Shown here: one piece after another, positions 28,430 through 42,171 of the stretch | Position numbering within the stretch: the first letter of the stretch is position 1 | How the letters are laid out: each line of letters starts with the position of its first letter | From: Glandiceps talaboti | Taxonomy: Eukaryota > Hemichordata > Enteropneusta > Spengelidae | Length of the DNA: 64,000 bases | Direction: 5' to 3' | Assembly: GCF_964340395.1 (NCBI RefSeq) | Contig: NC_135564.1 | Coordinates: forward strand, 17,668,431-17,732,430 | Made by a program: the position numbers and the translations under genes | The notes under the pieces: model-generated | Databases searched by the model: none | What the model was told of the DNA's origin: nothing | The model's input: the letters and a program-made list of their open reading frames with translations, nothing else

Positions 28430-30674
28430 ATGTCTGATTTGAAGTCCGTCGTTACAGAGTTATTGGGGAAAACTGAAGCCACCTATAACGCCCAAGACTA
28501 TGAGGAGATGGCTAAATACTATACAGACGATTGTAAAACTGTTGCTCCAGGCAAAGAACCAGTATGCGGTAAAGAGGGTGAGTAAAACAAGGATTAGTCC
28601 GACGGAGTTGTATAAATGTTCGAGCGTGATAGTTAGCTGCATTTATCATAGGTTCTATTTTTTTATAATTATATATATTGGATTAAACACTTCATCCAAT
28701 CCCATTGTAACTTTCACAGTCATCGGCCCAAACTATAAACATTAAGTGAAAAAATACTATACGCAGTTTAAACGACAAAATTAATACAATCTGTTCTTAG
28801 TAAGTAATTAGTATATATACAAATATGGAGGTTCATTTTATTCGTTACTTCGTCCTCTCTTTAAATTTGTGTGTCGCTACATTAAATATGTACCTTTATT
28901 TTTGTTTCTACAAATGGAAAACCAGACTAAAAAGTCAGTATTCCCTCAGACCACTAAACGAAGTCTGGGGTATTATATCGATAACTGGTTCACAGTGCAA
29001 GAGTTTATTGACTGGCTAGATTTACTTCATTGTACTATTTGTACCAATACCATCAATCTTGTTGATAGCTCAGACCACTAAACGAAGTTTGTTTCCAGCC
29101 CCCCCCCCCCCCAATGGCCCCATGCATAATTGCATACAACAGTGTTCTTGTCGATTATATAAATTGCACTTCAAGCAAGGGTGTTATTAGTTGACATAAT
29201 TCTAACCTCAGAGAGCAAATAGACTCATCACTCTAGCATTCACAATTCACCGGAGACGCTTGCACATGCCTTTAAGTTATAGGTCGTGTCATTGCTGAGT
29301 AAAGTAATTCAGGCCATTGCATCGTCGCAAACCACGGTCTGTTTTACGGCAACGTTCTTAACGAGCCTCCCACTTTTATTTCGAAATGTAGTGGTAGAAA
29401 TAATAACTCTGGTTTGCGAGAATGCCCACTGGGCCATTGGTGAAATGAATGCTTACGTTTAGGTTAACTGACACCAAAATAGTCGTGGAGACGTGTACAG
29501 ATAGACTTTGTTCTAACACTGTACATCGAATGTATTTTCTTACCCACATTTTGCAATAATGATTCCCCGTAATTTCTTAGATAGGTCTATTTTGTGTATT
29601 AATTTTGGGAAATGAGAACGGCTAAGTGGTGAGGTAAACCAATATTGTTGGCTACTACTACCATAATTGGGTGTAATCGTAGTAATAATTACTACTTTAC
29701 TCAGACTGCTGTTTTTGTTTGATGTTTATTAAACACCAAAATATTTCAGGTTTTAGAACTACGCTAGCTGTAACTGGCCAGGAGTATTATTTCTTCAGTC
29801 AGAAAACCAACAATATTTTAATTGAAAAGTATTTTGATGTCATAATCTGTAATATTAATTACTAGAGGTTATCCATAGTGCATTTTAAAGTTGTGTTGGG
29901 GCGCTGATTGACGGACCAAAGTATCTTATTGGATCATGAAACCATTACGTGTACAGCTGCACAAGTGATTAGATACTGTGAAGAGTGTATGATATTAAGA
30001 TTTTTATTAAGTCATTGTATTTAACAAAACAGTTTTAAATAGGTCCCGTTGGATTTTCGTGACCACTAAATATTACAGTTTTGTAAATGTTCATTTAACC
30101 AGAACTCTATCTGTCTAACTTGATATGGAAACTGGTGAACTGGAAAAAAAAAAGAAAGACCACGATTGTTAGAAATGCTACACCTCATGTTAAAACGTTT
30201 CACAAAAGTCATTCAGTTCGGCAACTGTTGTGACGTGATTGAAATGAGGGGAGATAAAACGAAAAAGGAGACTACGATTGTCCATCGAAGTGTCACACCT
30301 CATATGTTACAAAGTTTCACAAGTCACTCAGTTCAGCAACTGTTGTGACATGGTTGAACTGAGGGCAATCTGTGACCCTACTGTGGCCCCCATTACATGT
30401 ATCTCAACATGTACTATCTTGTCTTGTCTTGTATTATCTTGTCTTTTCAGAACTGGTGAAAGAGTGTAAGAAGCTGGCAGCGGATATTTCCCTATCTATT
30501 AAGAACCGGATAAAGGAGATCTGTGCATCTGATGATAGCAGTATGGTGTACGTACTTGCCCAGGTCGATATGACGAAGGCTGACGGGTCAAGCGGTGGCA
30601 CCGCCAACGGTATGCTCGTATTGAAGAAAGTCGGTGACTGTTACCTGATCAAAGTGGATATGTGGAATTATTAA
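28430..30674 (+). CDS. SnoaL/DUF4440-like NTF2-fold protein, copy 1
   Basis: Exons 28430-28577 and 30451-30674 join in phase 1 (donor GAGG|GTGAGT, acceptor TTTTCAG|AAC) to give 123 residues, the normal size for a one-domain NTF2-like protein. The N-terminal half has the family pattern A-YNAQDYEEMAKYYTDDCKTVAPGKEPVCGKE: helix, a YT-D-C strand and the PG-EPV-GKE turn. The C-terminal half has SMVYVLAQVDMTKADGSSGG and ends GDCYLIKVDMWNY, like the DGWKI-D-WN ending of SnoaL-like proteins. There is no signal peptide, so it is probably cytosolic. Members are enzymes or small-ligand binders; no substrate can be inferred. AATAAA lies at 30912-30917. First of four tandem copies; a C tract lies in its intron at 29099-29112. 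Confidence 0.85.
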
Positions 30675-31011
30675 ACACGTGTGTACCTCAACCCGAAAAG
30701 TACATGTTTTGCAGAACGCTATCGTGCATTTGATTTAATAGTTTTAATAGCGAAATGCGTTTTTTCTTGTTATGAGCAGATATGAAAATATTCCCCCAGC
30801 TAGCAAAACAATCTCTGTTCAAAACCGTTAAAAATACTTTCTGTGTTGCCAATCTGAGTAATGTAGTTTTGGTGCCAACCTTGCAAATGTATCAAATTAT
30901 GATAAAATCAAAATAAACGAGATGGCTTTAACACATAAATATTTGAATTTGATATTTCTTGCACTTTAGAACCCGTGAAGAAATCAAGGCTCGGCTGAAA
31001 GCTGTCACTGA

Positions 31012-31545
31012 TGAAAAATATGTCAACCTTACATTTGTATGTATAGTTGCTTGTTAAATGTTGGTGCTGTCTTGTAAAGCTTGAAAATTATTGCCTGAAA
31101 GTGTCTGAATAGACTCAACATTGCCTATTAAGAGTAAAGAAGTTCCAGGACTTCTAGGGGGAGACCCCCTATGACCCCCACGAGAGTTGTACATATTCCC
31201 TTCTCAAGCTTCCCCCTTATCTTTTATGGTCTAGATGCTATTAAGCTCCATTTAGAATATATATACCCTGTGTAGTCAATAATTATGTGATAGTGCTATC
31301 TCAGGATCTTGTGAAGTATTTGTGAGACAGTCAAGCAGTCCAAATTGAGTCACGATCAAAAAATACATGTTATGTGAATATGGTATATGGGGGGGGGGGG
31401 GGTCATCATGTTTTAGAATAAAGTGATGTGGGATCAGCCTGTTTTTAGTTTTACAGATACGGGGTCTGTGAACTTTTGTCGGCTCGATGGCAAAATCCAT
31501 CGCCCCCCCCCCTCCCTAGGCTGGCTGGAGAAACTGACCGGTCCC
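31012..31545. repeat. Inter-unit spacer repeat after copy 1
   Basis: From AAAATATGTCAACCTTACAT to the G tract near 31390 and the C tract near 31502, this stretch is repeated before copy 4 at about 41105-41515. No coding signal is seen. Confidence 0.75.
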
Positions 31546-32159
31546 TAAATGGTATCAAAAATAACAACTGAACGTCATTTGTACAAATCAATTACAGACT
31601 GTCTCCAAGAATACCCTAAAATTCCCTTGTAAACCTGAACAGTCTCTAGGCCATAGGACCCTCCACGAGAGAGGCGCACCCTTCCCAGAAAGCCTCCGTC
31701 CACTGATGACACCAATCTTTAGATATGATAACTTTATACCATCATGTTACTCTATTAAACTTTTGTTGGATATCAGAAAGATTAATTGCAAACTATGATG
31801 TGCTGTCTTAGAAAATATTTTATAACTGAGGCTTAGAGTGAAATAGTCTACTATGAGAGGATAATTTACTCGACATTTGAATCGAAAATGTTGGTTGGGG
31901 GAGGAGGTGGGGGAGATAGATATTATGTTCTTTAAATCAATGATGATTTTCCATAGGGAGAGGAGGATCAGAGACATCTTGTTATACTAATAAAATGCCT
32001 CCATCGATCTCCATGCCACCCTTACCCCAGGTGGAAGAAACTGACCAATCCCTTAAACGGACACGACCTCCTGAAAACCACACATTGTCTCTTTTTATCT
32101 CTATCTGTCAAAAATGATGTGAATTATTACAATCGGGATTCTGGATGTTGGGGGACTTC

Positions 32160-32327
32160 AGTTTTGTAATGGCCAATCACAAGACCAGTAATTATCCGAG
32201 TCCAAACTAGGTCGGGTAGATGTGCATTTGTTGAAAGCTTCGAATTTGGTGCATACAAAGTACAGTGACCGGCAAACGTGGGTACCCAGGCGTAAACCAC
32301 AAGACTTTTAATCACATTTAAGTAACC
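32160..32327 (+). promoter_or_regulatory. Conserved proximal promoter of cluster gene 2
   Basis: CCAAT at 32173-32177, 155 bases before the ATG as in copy 1, with the same GTCGGGTAGATGTGCATTTG and pre-ATG CTTTTAATCACATTTAAGTA phrases. Confidence 0.5.
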
Positions 32328-34786
32328 ATGTCTGATTTGAAATCCGTCGTTACAGAGTTATTGGGGAAAATTGAAGCCTCCTATAACGCCCAAGACTATG
32401 AGGGACTGGTTAAACTTTTTACAGACGATTGTAAAACCGTTACTCCAGGCAAAGAACCAGTATGCGGTAAAGAGGGTGAGTATAGCAAGGACCAATAAGC
32501 TGTAGAATTACCTTGTATTATTGCTTTTCATCCACAATCCTTCTTAATTGTAAAAACTGTCGGTAGTCATTATGTCTATAATCATCACTTGGATCAGTGA
32601 CTTTGAATCTCAAGACGTAGATATCCGAAGTCACTGATAGTCTAGACTGAGTACAGTACATCGCATCGTGACTTTGCTGTACATCGTGACCTTCCAGCAA
32701 CTGTTTGTCTGTTTCATCATCACTATAGCAAATTATTTAAATCCTCATGCTTTTAAAGATACATTAATGTTGTACTAATATCTGGCGAATATTCGAGCGT
32801 GATAGTTAGCTGCAACTATCATAGGTTCTACTTTTTATATACATTGGATTAAAGACTTCATCCGATCCCATTGTAACTTTCACTGTCATTGGCCCAAACT
32901 ATACACATTAAAAGAGAAAATACCGTGTGCAGTTTGAACGCCAAAATGAATAAAATCTATTCTTAGTAAGTAATTAGTATATATACACATCTGGGGGTTG
33001 ATTATTTGGCGTAACTTCGTTCTCTCTTTAAATGTATGTGTCGCCATGACACTATTAAATATGTACTTTTATTTTTTGATTCTGCAATGGAAACCACATT
33101 TAAAAAGTCATTGACGTTTGTATGTAATAATATTATACCATAGATATTTGTATGAAATATTCAATTATGATATTAGTACTACCTCAGACCATTAAACGAA
33201 GTCTGGGGTATTATGTCGACAACTGGTTCACAGTGTAAGAGTTTATTGACTGGCTAGATTTACTTGATTGTACTATGTGTACCAGTAAGGGAGCCTTCAG
33301 TATTTACAAGGGGGAGGGCTGGAGGAATCGGGGGATGGGTCACATTTTACAAACCTGTTCTTGGGGGAGGGTCATATTTTGCATTACAATATTTGGGGGA
33401 GGGTAATATTTTACAACCCGTAGTTTTGTGACCAAATTGAAGATTCAATTATTGTCAATTTGTTTTGTGTGTTTTGAGATGTAAAAGTGAGATGAACACT
33501 CAACATGTTTTTTTATGAGTACTTTACATGCCAAAATACAAAAACACAAATACATATATTGTAAGAAAATTGTTTAATAAAATGATGCATTTTGTTGAGT
33601 GTATCATCTCATTCCTGAGTAAATCCACACCACTGTTGAATGCTTACCTTTAGGTTAACTCACACCAAAATAGCTGTGGAGACGTGTGCTTACAGACAGA
33701 CTTTTTTCTATCACTGTACATTGAATGTATTTTCTTACCCGTAATTTGTGCAATAATGATTCCCCGTAATTTCTTAGATAGGTCTATTTTGTATATTAAT
33801 GTTAGGAAATGAAAACGGATAAGTGGTGAGGTAAATTAAACCAATATACTACCGCCATGATTGGCTGTAATAGTAATAATAATTACTACTTTATTCAGAC
33901 TGCTGTTTTTATTTCATGTGTATTTTTCATGTTTATCAAACACCAAAATATTTCCGGTTTAAAACTGCACTATCTGTAACTGGAGTATTATATTTGCAGT
34001 CAGAAAACCAACAGTTTTTTTCACTGAAAATTGTTTTAAATTTTTTTTGTAATATTAATTACTAGAGGTCGATTTATCCATTAAAGTAGTACATTTTAAA
34101 ATTGTGATCGTGTTGGGGGTGCTGAATGAGGGTGCGGACGCAAAAATCTTTTTGGGATCATAAAACCATTACGTGTACAGCTGCACATGAGATTAGATAC
34201 TGTGCAGAGTGTATGACATTAAGATTTTTATTAAGTCATTGTATATAACAAAACAGTGTTAAAAAACCGTTCCTATTGGAATTTGTTTGAACTGATTAAA
34301 TGTTTAGTTCACAACTAAATCTATTATAGTTTTCGTCCTTTGCTGTGCTAAATGTTCATTTAACCAGAACTCTATCTGTCTATCTTGATATGCTGACTAG
34401 GCTGGAAGATTACGATTGTTCGAAATGTCACACCCCATATGTTAACAAGTTACACAAATTCATTCAGTTCGGCAACTGTGATGGTGTGACTGAACTGAAG
34501 GTAATGCTAACCTAAATGTGGCCCCATTTTCTCAACATGTATATCTTTTGTCTCTGTTTTAGAATTGTTGAAATTGTGTAAGGAGCCGAAAGGGGATATT
34601 TCCCTATCCATTAAATGTGGGATAAAGGAGATCTGTGCATCTGATGATAGCAGTATGGTGTACGTACTTGCCCGGGTCGATATGACGAAGGCTGACGGGT
34701 CAAGCGGTGGCACCTCCAATGAGATGTTCGTATTGAAAAAAGTCGGTGACTGTTACCAGGTCAAAGTGGATATGTGGAATATATAA
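32328..34786 (+). CDS. SnoaL/DUF4440-like NTF2-fold protein, copy 2
   Basis: Exons 32328-32475 and 34563-34786, again phase 1 and 123 residues. The N-terminal half (YNAQDYEGLVKLFTDDCKT) is closest to copy 3. The C-terminal half (ELLKLCKEPKGDISLSIK, then SSGGTSNEMFVLKKVGDCYQ) is closest to copy 4, and it alone has EPKGD where the others have ELAVD or KLAAD. It ends VDMWNI. The 3' UTR is shorter than in the other copies (a block before the poly(A) signal is missing); AATAAA is at 34897-34902. No frame damage is seen, so the gene looks functional. Confidence 0.85.
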
Positions 34787-34953
34787 ACATGTATACAAGT
34801 ACCTCAATTCGAAAAGTAAACGATTTGTGGAACGCTATTATGTATTTGATTTTAATAGTTTTAATAGCGAAATGTGTCGAAATGTGTTAAAATCGAAATA
34901 AACGAGAGGGCTTTCGACATACGCATCTCAATTTGATATTTCTTGCACTTTAG

Positions 34954-35008
34954 AACCCGTGAAGAAATCAAGGCTGAGCTGAAAGCTGTCATTGAATTAA
35001 ATATGTGG
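34954..35008 (+). other. Exon-like block after the poly(A) signal (present in all four units)
   Basis: About 50 bases after AATAAA comes TTTCTTGCACTTTAG, a strong acceptor-like sequence, then AACCCGTGAAGAAATCAAGG. Counterparts start at 30970, 39659 and 45057. One frame reads REEIKAELKAVIELNMW (copy 3 RKEIKAQLKAVIELDMW), a helix-like peptide. Spliced in phase 1 to exon 1, however, it would read EPVKKSRLS and stop. It may be a relic of an alternative second exon, or non-coding. In copies 2 and 3 an AATAAAGG lies about 470 bases further on. Confidence 0.35.
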
Positions 35009-36366
35009 GGTTGGGGAGGGGTGGAGGAGGGGGTTGGGAGGGCAGTGGGAGGGAGGGGTATCTCGGGGAGTGAATCCAATGAAAGTCAGACGCCCTGCGA
35101 TACCCAGAATCTGTACAATTTCAATAGCAAGGCTTTCAAATACTATTCCCTCAAACACTATGTCCCTCTTTCTTTATATCAAAGTTGTCTCTGTTATTAG
35201 CGATCAGTATTCATTATGAGTTCGTTTCGTCTTAGTGAGCTCTTTTTCAACCCTCTTTCATGTTAATGTTCCCATTATTGCATATTGTTCATTTTGTCAT
35301 CCATTAATGATTCGAATTCTTTTTTTCACTAGTCTTTCTTTCTACGTCTTGTATACACTGGATCAAGATGGTCGAATGGTTAGATTAGGGGCATGAGGCA
35401 ACAATTCTAGTGAAATCCGACAAGATGTAATAAAGGAAAGCATGTGTCACATTTACATCATACGTGTTCCTTGTTTCTTTATTTATTATGATATATTTTA
35501 TAAGTTGACACAGCTCTGGCTCTGGCTGTCTACCTCGATGCCCATGGATCCATTTTAATTTTCATATTTAATATTTATATAAATTATTGCATAACTTAGG
35601 GTCCAGAATAATACAGTGCACCCAGTCAATTTGTGGATACACATCCTAACAACTTCAACTAGTCTAGTGCTATCCCACATCGAATCCCGAGATCTCTTCT
35701 TTACAGAGATTATTCGATACCAGGTTCACATCTAGACCTCATAAAGTGGGATTCATCAATAACGCTACGAGCATGTATGTATCTCGGTACGGTGAATTAT
35801 GAATGCTTGGGTGATGAATGCTAGTGTATTTGCTGTCCAGGGTTAAAGTATCGTTTACTTCATTGACAAGAACATTCTAGTCTGGAATTATGCACAATGG
35901 AGGGGGACAGACTTATTAGCTGGTCCCATCTTTGGGAAGCGGTGTTGTCTGGATGTTCCAAATGGTGCCATGTATTATCATTGCACTTACGTTGTAGGAA
36001 TTGTCTCTCTCGAAATAAAATGTTCAACTTTTTCTTTTAAAGTATGTGTATACTGTATACATTCTCCCCCTCTCTCTCATGTAAGGGCGTGGGCAGTTTC
36101 TTCGTTGAGGGTTGATGGGGGGGGGGAGGCTACCCTGTTTTTGAAATTGAAAGTAGAGGAGTTATGATACTACCATTAGATGTGCTGACCTTTACTATAA
36201 TAATTAAGAACATATTTCAACTCTATGTAAGTTATAAATAATAGTTTCTGATACTTGATGGTGCTGCCTTGTAAAGCTTGGAAATTATTGTGTGAACAAA
36301 GTGTCGTAATAGCCTAAAAATGGGCTTTAAGGGTAAAGAAAACCTCCACAATGTATAAGATCAGAC
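35009..36366. other. Inter-unit spacer after copy 2
   Basis: No gene. It begins with a G-rich tract (35010-35075). It then has a block shared with copies 3 and 4, from ATGAAAGTCAGACGCCCTGC to CACATTTACATCATACGTG, and a stretch of about 600 bases shared with copy 3 that includes GGAAGCGGTGTTGTCTGGAT. It ends at the cluster boundary repeat 36090-36166. Confidence 0.6.
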
Positions 36367-36692
36367 CCCAAGAACCCCGACATTTGAATCGAAAATGTTG
36401 GTTGGGGGAGGCAGTGGGGAGATAGATATTATGTTCTTTAAAACAATGATGATTTTTCACAGGGAGAGGAAGATCAGAGACATCTTGTTATACTGATAAA
36501 ATGCCTCCATCGATCTCCATGCCACCCTTACCCCAGGTGGAAGACACTGACCAATCCCTTAAACGGACACGACCTCCTGAAAACTATACATTATCTCTTT
36601 ATCTCTATCTGTCAAAAATGATGTGAATTATTTGACACAGTATATCGTCGCTATTACAATCAGGATTCTGGTTGGATGTTGGGGGACTTCAG

Positions 36693-36858
36693 TTTTGTAA
36701 TGGCAAATCACAAGAACAGTAATTATCCGAGTCCAAACTAGGTCGGGTAGATGTGCATTTGTTGAAAGCTTCGAATTCAGTGCATACAAAGGACAGTGAC
36801 TGCCAAACGTGGATACCCAGGCGTAAACGACAAGACTTTTAATCACATTTAAGTAACC
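36693..36858 (+). promoter_or_regulatory. Proximal promoter of cluster gene 3 (CCAAT altered)
   Basis: Aligned with the other three promoters, the CCAAT box here reads CAAAT (36704-36708). The remaining phrases are kept. Expression may differ from the other copies. Confidence 0.45.
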
Positions 36859-39362
36859 ATGTCTGATTTGAAATCCGACATTACAGAAGTATTGGGGAAA
36901 ATTGAAGCCACCTATAACGCCCAAGACTACGAGGGACTGGTTAAACTGTATACAGACGATTGTAAAACCGTTACTCCAGGCAAAGAACCAGTATGCGGTA
37001 AAGAGGGTGAGTATAACAAGGGTCAACAAGCTACAGAATGACCTTGTATAATTGCTTTTCATCCACAATCCTTCTTAATTGTAAAAACTGTCGGTAGTCA
37101 TCATGTCTATAATCATCACTTGGATCAGTGACTTTGAATCTCAAGACGTACTGATAGTCTAGACTGAGTACAGTACATCATGACCTTGCAGCGACTGTTT
37201 GTCTGTTTTATCATCACTATTGCAAATTTTGTAAATCCTCATACTTTTAAAGATGCATTAATGTTGTACATATATCTGGCGAATATTCGAGCGTGATAGT
37301 AAATTAGATGCAACTATCATAGGTTCTATTTTTTTTAAATATATATATATTGGATTGAAGACTTCATCCGATCCCATTGTAACTTTCACAGTCATTGGCC
37401 CAAACTATACACATTAAAAGAGAAAATACTGTGTGCGGTTTGAACGCCAAAATGAATAAAATCTATTCTTAGTAAGTAATTAGTATATATATACATCTTG
37501 GGGTTGATTTTTTGGCGTTACTTCGTTCTCTCTTTAAATGTATGTGTCGAGACACTATTAAATATGTACTTTTATTTTTTGATTCTGCGATGGAAACCAC
37601 AATTAAAATGTCATTGACGTTTGTATGTAATTATATTATACCATAGATATTTGTATGAAATATTCAATTATGATATTTTTACTACCTCAGACCATTAAAC
37701 GAAGTCTGGAGTATTACGTGTGCGATAACTGGTTCACAGTATAAGAGTTCATTGACTGGCTAGATTTACTTGATTGTACTATGTGTACCAGTAAGGGAGC
37801 CTTCAGTATTTACAGGGGGGGGGGCTGGAGGAATCGGGGGGGGGGGTCACATTTTACAAACCTGTTCTTGGGGGAGGGTCATATTTTGTATTACAATATT
37901 TACAATCCGTAGTTTTGTGACCAAATTGAAGATTCAATTATTGTCAATTTGTTTTGTGTGTTTTGAGATGTACAAGTGAGATGAGCACTCAACATGTTTT
38001 TTATGAGTACTTTACATGCCAAAATACAAAAATACAAATACATATATTGTAAGAAAATTGTTTAATAAAACGATGCATTACATTTTGTTGAGTGTACCAT
38101 CTCATTCCTGAGAAAATCCACACCACTGATGAATGCTTACGTTTAGGTTAATTCACACCAAAATAGCTGTGGAGACGTGTGCTTACAGACAGACTTTTTT
38201 CTATCACTGTACATCGAATGTTTTTTCTTACCCGTATTTTGTGCAACAATGATTACCCGTAATTTTCTACATAGGCCTATTTGGCATAATTTTGGGGGGA
38301 AATGAGAACGGATGTGGTGAGGCAAAACAATATTGTTGGCTACTACTGTGATAATTGGGTGTAATCGTAGTAATAATTACTACTTTACTCAGACTGCTGT
38401 TTTTGTTTCATGTATATTAAACACCAAAATATTTCCGATTTTAAAACTATGCTAGCTGTAACTGGCCAGGAAACCAAAAATGTTTATATTGAAATTATTA
38501 TAATTTTATAATATTATAATTTGTAATACTAATTACTAGAGGTCGATTTATCCAGAGTACATTTTAAAGTCGTGTTGGGCCCATGGGGCGCTGATAGACG
38601 GACCAAAGTATCTTATTGGATCGTGAAACCATTACGTGTACAGCTGCACAAGTGATTAGATACTGTGAAGAGTGTACGATATTAAGATTTTTTTAAAATT
38701 AAATCATTGTATCTAGCAAAACAGTTTTAAAACATCGTTACCGTTGGATTTTTAGTTCACCACTAAATGTTACAGTTTTCCTCCTTTTGTTGGGCTAAAT
38801 ATTCATTTAACCGGAACCTTATATGTCCATCTTGATATGCTGACTGAACGGGAAAAGAACTCATTGAAAAATTTCACAAAAGTCATTAAGTTCACAACTT
38901 TAGTGACATGATTGAAATGAGGGGAGATAAAACGAAAAAGGAAACTACGATTGTCCATCAAAATGTTACAAACAATATGTTACAAAGTTTCACAAAAGTC
39001 ACTCAGTCCAGCAACTGTACTATGTTGTGACATGATTGAACTGAGGGCAATGCTTAAACCTACTGTAACCCCCTCCCCCCCCCCCCCATTACATGTATCT
39101 CAGCATGTACTATCTTTAATTTGTACTTGTTTTTTCAGAACTGGTTAAAGAGTGTAAGAAGCTGGCAGCAGATATTTCCCTATACCTTAAGATTCGGATG
39201 AAGGAGTTCTGTGCATCTGATGATAGCAGTATGGTGTACGTACTTGCCCGGGTCGATATGATAAAGGCTGACGGGTCAAGCGGTGGCTCCATCAACGACA
39301 TGCTCATACTGAAGAAAGTCGGTGACTGTTACCTGATCAAAGTGGATATGTGGAATTTGTAA
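36859..39362 (+). CDS. SnoaL/DUF4440-like NTF2-fold protein, copy 3
   Basis: Exons 36859-37006 and 39139-39362; 123 residues ending VDMWNL. The N-terminus MSDLKSDITEVLGKIEATY is the most changed of the four. The second exon resembles copy 1 (ELVKECKKLAADISL) but has private changes: LYLKIRMKEFC, VDMIKADG and SINDMLIL. The invariant core CASDDSSMVYVLA and the GDCYLIKVDMWN ending are intact. AATAAA is at 39601-39606. It is probably functional or slowly diverging. Confidence 0.85.
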
Positions 39363-39709
39363 ACCCGTATATACTACAACCCGAAAAGTACACGATTTCC
39401 AAAGCGCTATGATGTATTTGCTTTTAGTAGTTTAATAGCGAAATGCATGTTTATTCGTTATGAACAGATATGAATATATCCCCCAGCTAGCAAAACAATC
39501 TCGGTTCCGAAAACCGTTAAAAATGCTTTCTGTGTTGCCAATCTGAGTACTGTAGTTTTGGTGCCAACCTTGCAAATGTATCAAATTATGATGAAATCAA
39601 AATAAACGAGATGGCTTTTACACAGAAACATCTTAATTTGATATTTCTTACACTTTAGAACCCGTAAAGAAATCAAGGCTCAGCTGAAAGCTGTCATTGA
39701 ATTAGATAT

Positions 39710-40600
39710 GTGGGGTTGGGGAGGGGTGGAGGAGGGGGTTGGGATGGCAGTGGGAGGGAGGGGTATCTCAGGGGAGTGAATCCAAAGAAAGTCAGACGCC
39801 CTGCGATACCCAGAATCTGTACAATTTCAATAGCAAGGCTTTCAAATACTATTCCCTCAAACACTATGTCCCTCTTTCTCTAGATCAAAGTTGTCTCTCT
39901 TATTAGCGATCAGTACTCATTATGAGTTCGTTTCGTCTTAGTGAGCTCTTTTTCAACCCTCTTTCATGTTAATGTTCCCATTATTGCATATTGTTGATTT
40001 TGTCATCCATTGATGATTCAATTTTTTTTTTTCACTAGTCTTTCTTTCTACGTCTTGTATACACTGGATCAAGATGGTCGAACGGTTAGATCAGGGACAT
40101 GAGGCAACAGTTCTGATGAAATCCGATAAGATGTAATAAAGGAATATATGAGTCACATTTACATCATACGTGTTCCTTGTTTGTTTATTTATCATGATAT
40201 ATTTTACAAGTTAACACAGCTCTGTCTCTGGTTGTCTCGATGCCCATAGATCCAGTTTGATTTCCAAACAAAGTCATCAATAACGCTACGAGCATGTATA
40301 GAGAGGGGTAGAATTATTAGCTGGTCACATCTTTGGGAAGCGGTGTTGTCTGGATGTTCCAAATGGTGCCATGTATTATCGTTGCACCTACCCTGTTGTA
40401 ATTGTCTCTCTCAAAATAAAATGTTAAACCTTTTCTTTTAAAGTGTGTGTATACTGTATACATTCTCACCCTCTCTCTCATGTAAGGGAGTGGGCAGTTT
40501 CTTCGTTGAGGGTTGATGGGGGGGGGGAGGCTACCCTGTTTAGAAATTGAAAGTAGAGGAGTTATGATACTACCATTAGATGTGCTGACCTTTACTATAA
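39710..40600. other. Inter-unit spacer after copy 3
   Basis: No gene. It matches the spacer after copy 2: G-rich tract at 39712-39775, the GTCAGACGCCCTGCGATACC block, AATAAAGG near 40136, and the boundary repeat at 40492-40566. A deletion relative to copy 2 is visible near 40270. Confidence 0.6.
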
Positions 40601-41290
40601 TCATTAAGAACATATTTCAACTCTATGTAAGTTATAAATAAAAGTGTCTGGTACTTGATGGTGCTGCCTCGTAAAGCTTGGAAATTATTGTTTGGACAAA
40701 GTGTCGTAATAGCCTTAAAATGGGATTCAAGAGTAAAAACAACCCCAGAACGTATAAGGGGAGACCCCCTAGAACCACCCCCAGCCCCACACACATACAC
40801 ACACACAAGAGGTGGACATAATTCATCCCAGTCTCAAGCTCTTCCCCCTACCTCTTACTGTCAAGATGCTATTAAACTTTATTTTAAAAGTATTTCAACC
40901 CTATGGTGTTGTCTTGTAAAGCTTTGAAATTATTGCCTGATTTGTCTCAATGGCCTAAAAATGGGCTTTAAGAGTAAAGAAAACCTGTAGAGCTTCTAGG
41001 GGGAGACCCATTGCACATCCCCTCCACACACATGAGAGATGGACATTTCCCAGTCTCAAGCTCTTCCCCCTATCTCTTACTGTTAAGATGCTTTTAAAAC
41101 TTATTTGAAAAATATGTCAACCTTACATTTGTATGTATAGTTGCTTGTTAAATGTTGGTGTTCTCTTGTAAAGCTTGAAAATTATTGCCTGAAAGTGTCT
41201 GAATAGTCTCAACAAAGCCTATTAAGAGTAAAAAAGCTCCAGGACTTCTAGGGGGAGACCCAAGGACCCCCCGATGAGAGGTGTACAAAT
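40600..41290. repeat. ~245-bp tandem repeat (2-3 units)
   Basis: Phrases GTAAAGCTTGGAAATTATTG, AAAATGGG and AGGGGGAGACCC recur starting near 40672, 40916 and 41169. Single units also lie at 36270-36360 and 31073-31180. They are spacer sequence of the gene cluster that has expanded here. Confidence 0.75.
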
Positions 41291-42171
41291 TCCCTTCTTG
41301 TGTCGTCAATAATTATGTAATAGTGCTATCCCAGGATCTTGTGAAGTATTTGTGAGACAGTCAAGCAGTCCAAATGGCAAGAAATACATGTTATGTGAAT
41401 ATGGTATATAGGGGGGGGGGGGTCAGCCTGTTTTTAGTTTTACAGATAGGGGGGTCAGTGAATTTTTGTCGGCCTGATGGCAAAATCCACCGTGCCCCCT
41501 CCTCCGGTCCCTCAGTGGTATCAAAATTAAAAACTAAACGTCATATGTTCAAATCATTTACAGACTGTCTCCAAGAATACCCTAAAATTGCCTTGTAAAC
41601 CTGAACAGTCTCTAGGCCATAGGACCCTCCACACTAGAGAGGCGCACCCTTTCCAGAAAGCCCCCTCCCACTGATGACACCAGTCTTTACATATGGTAAC
41701 TGTATACCATGTTACTCAATTAAACGTTTGTTTGATATCAGAAGGATTAATTGCAAACTATGATGTGCTGTCTTAGAAAATATTTTATAACTGAGACTTA
41801 GAGTCAAATACTAGTCTACTATATGAGGATAATTTACTCGACATGTGAATCGAAAATGTTCGTTGGGGGAGAGGGTGGGAGAGATATATATTATGTTCTT
41901 TAAATCAATGATGGTTTTTGCAGGGAGAGGAGGATCAGAGACATCTTGTTATACTAATAAAATGCCTCCATCGATCTCCATGCCACCCTTACCCCAGGTG
42001 GAACAAACTGACCAGTCCCTTAAACGGACACGTCCTCTCTCTTTCAATAAATCGTAATTCAAAACCATACATTATCTCTTTATCACTATCTGTCCTAAAT
42101 GACGTGAATTAAATGACACAGCATATCGTCATTATTACTAAGATGATTGTGATTGGATGCCGGGCGACTTC

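Noticed and set aside
34943-35219. Open frames of 61-85 residues in the G-rich spacer after cluster gene 2
   Set aside because: Not kept in the other copies beyond the first 17 residues, and rich in Gly/Val from the G tract. Only the exon-like first part is reported.
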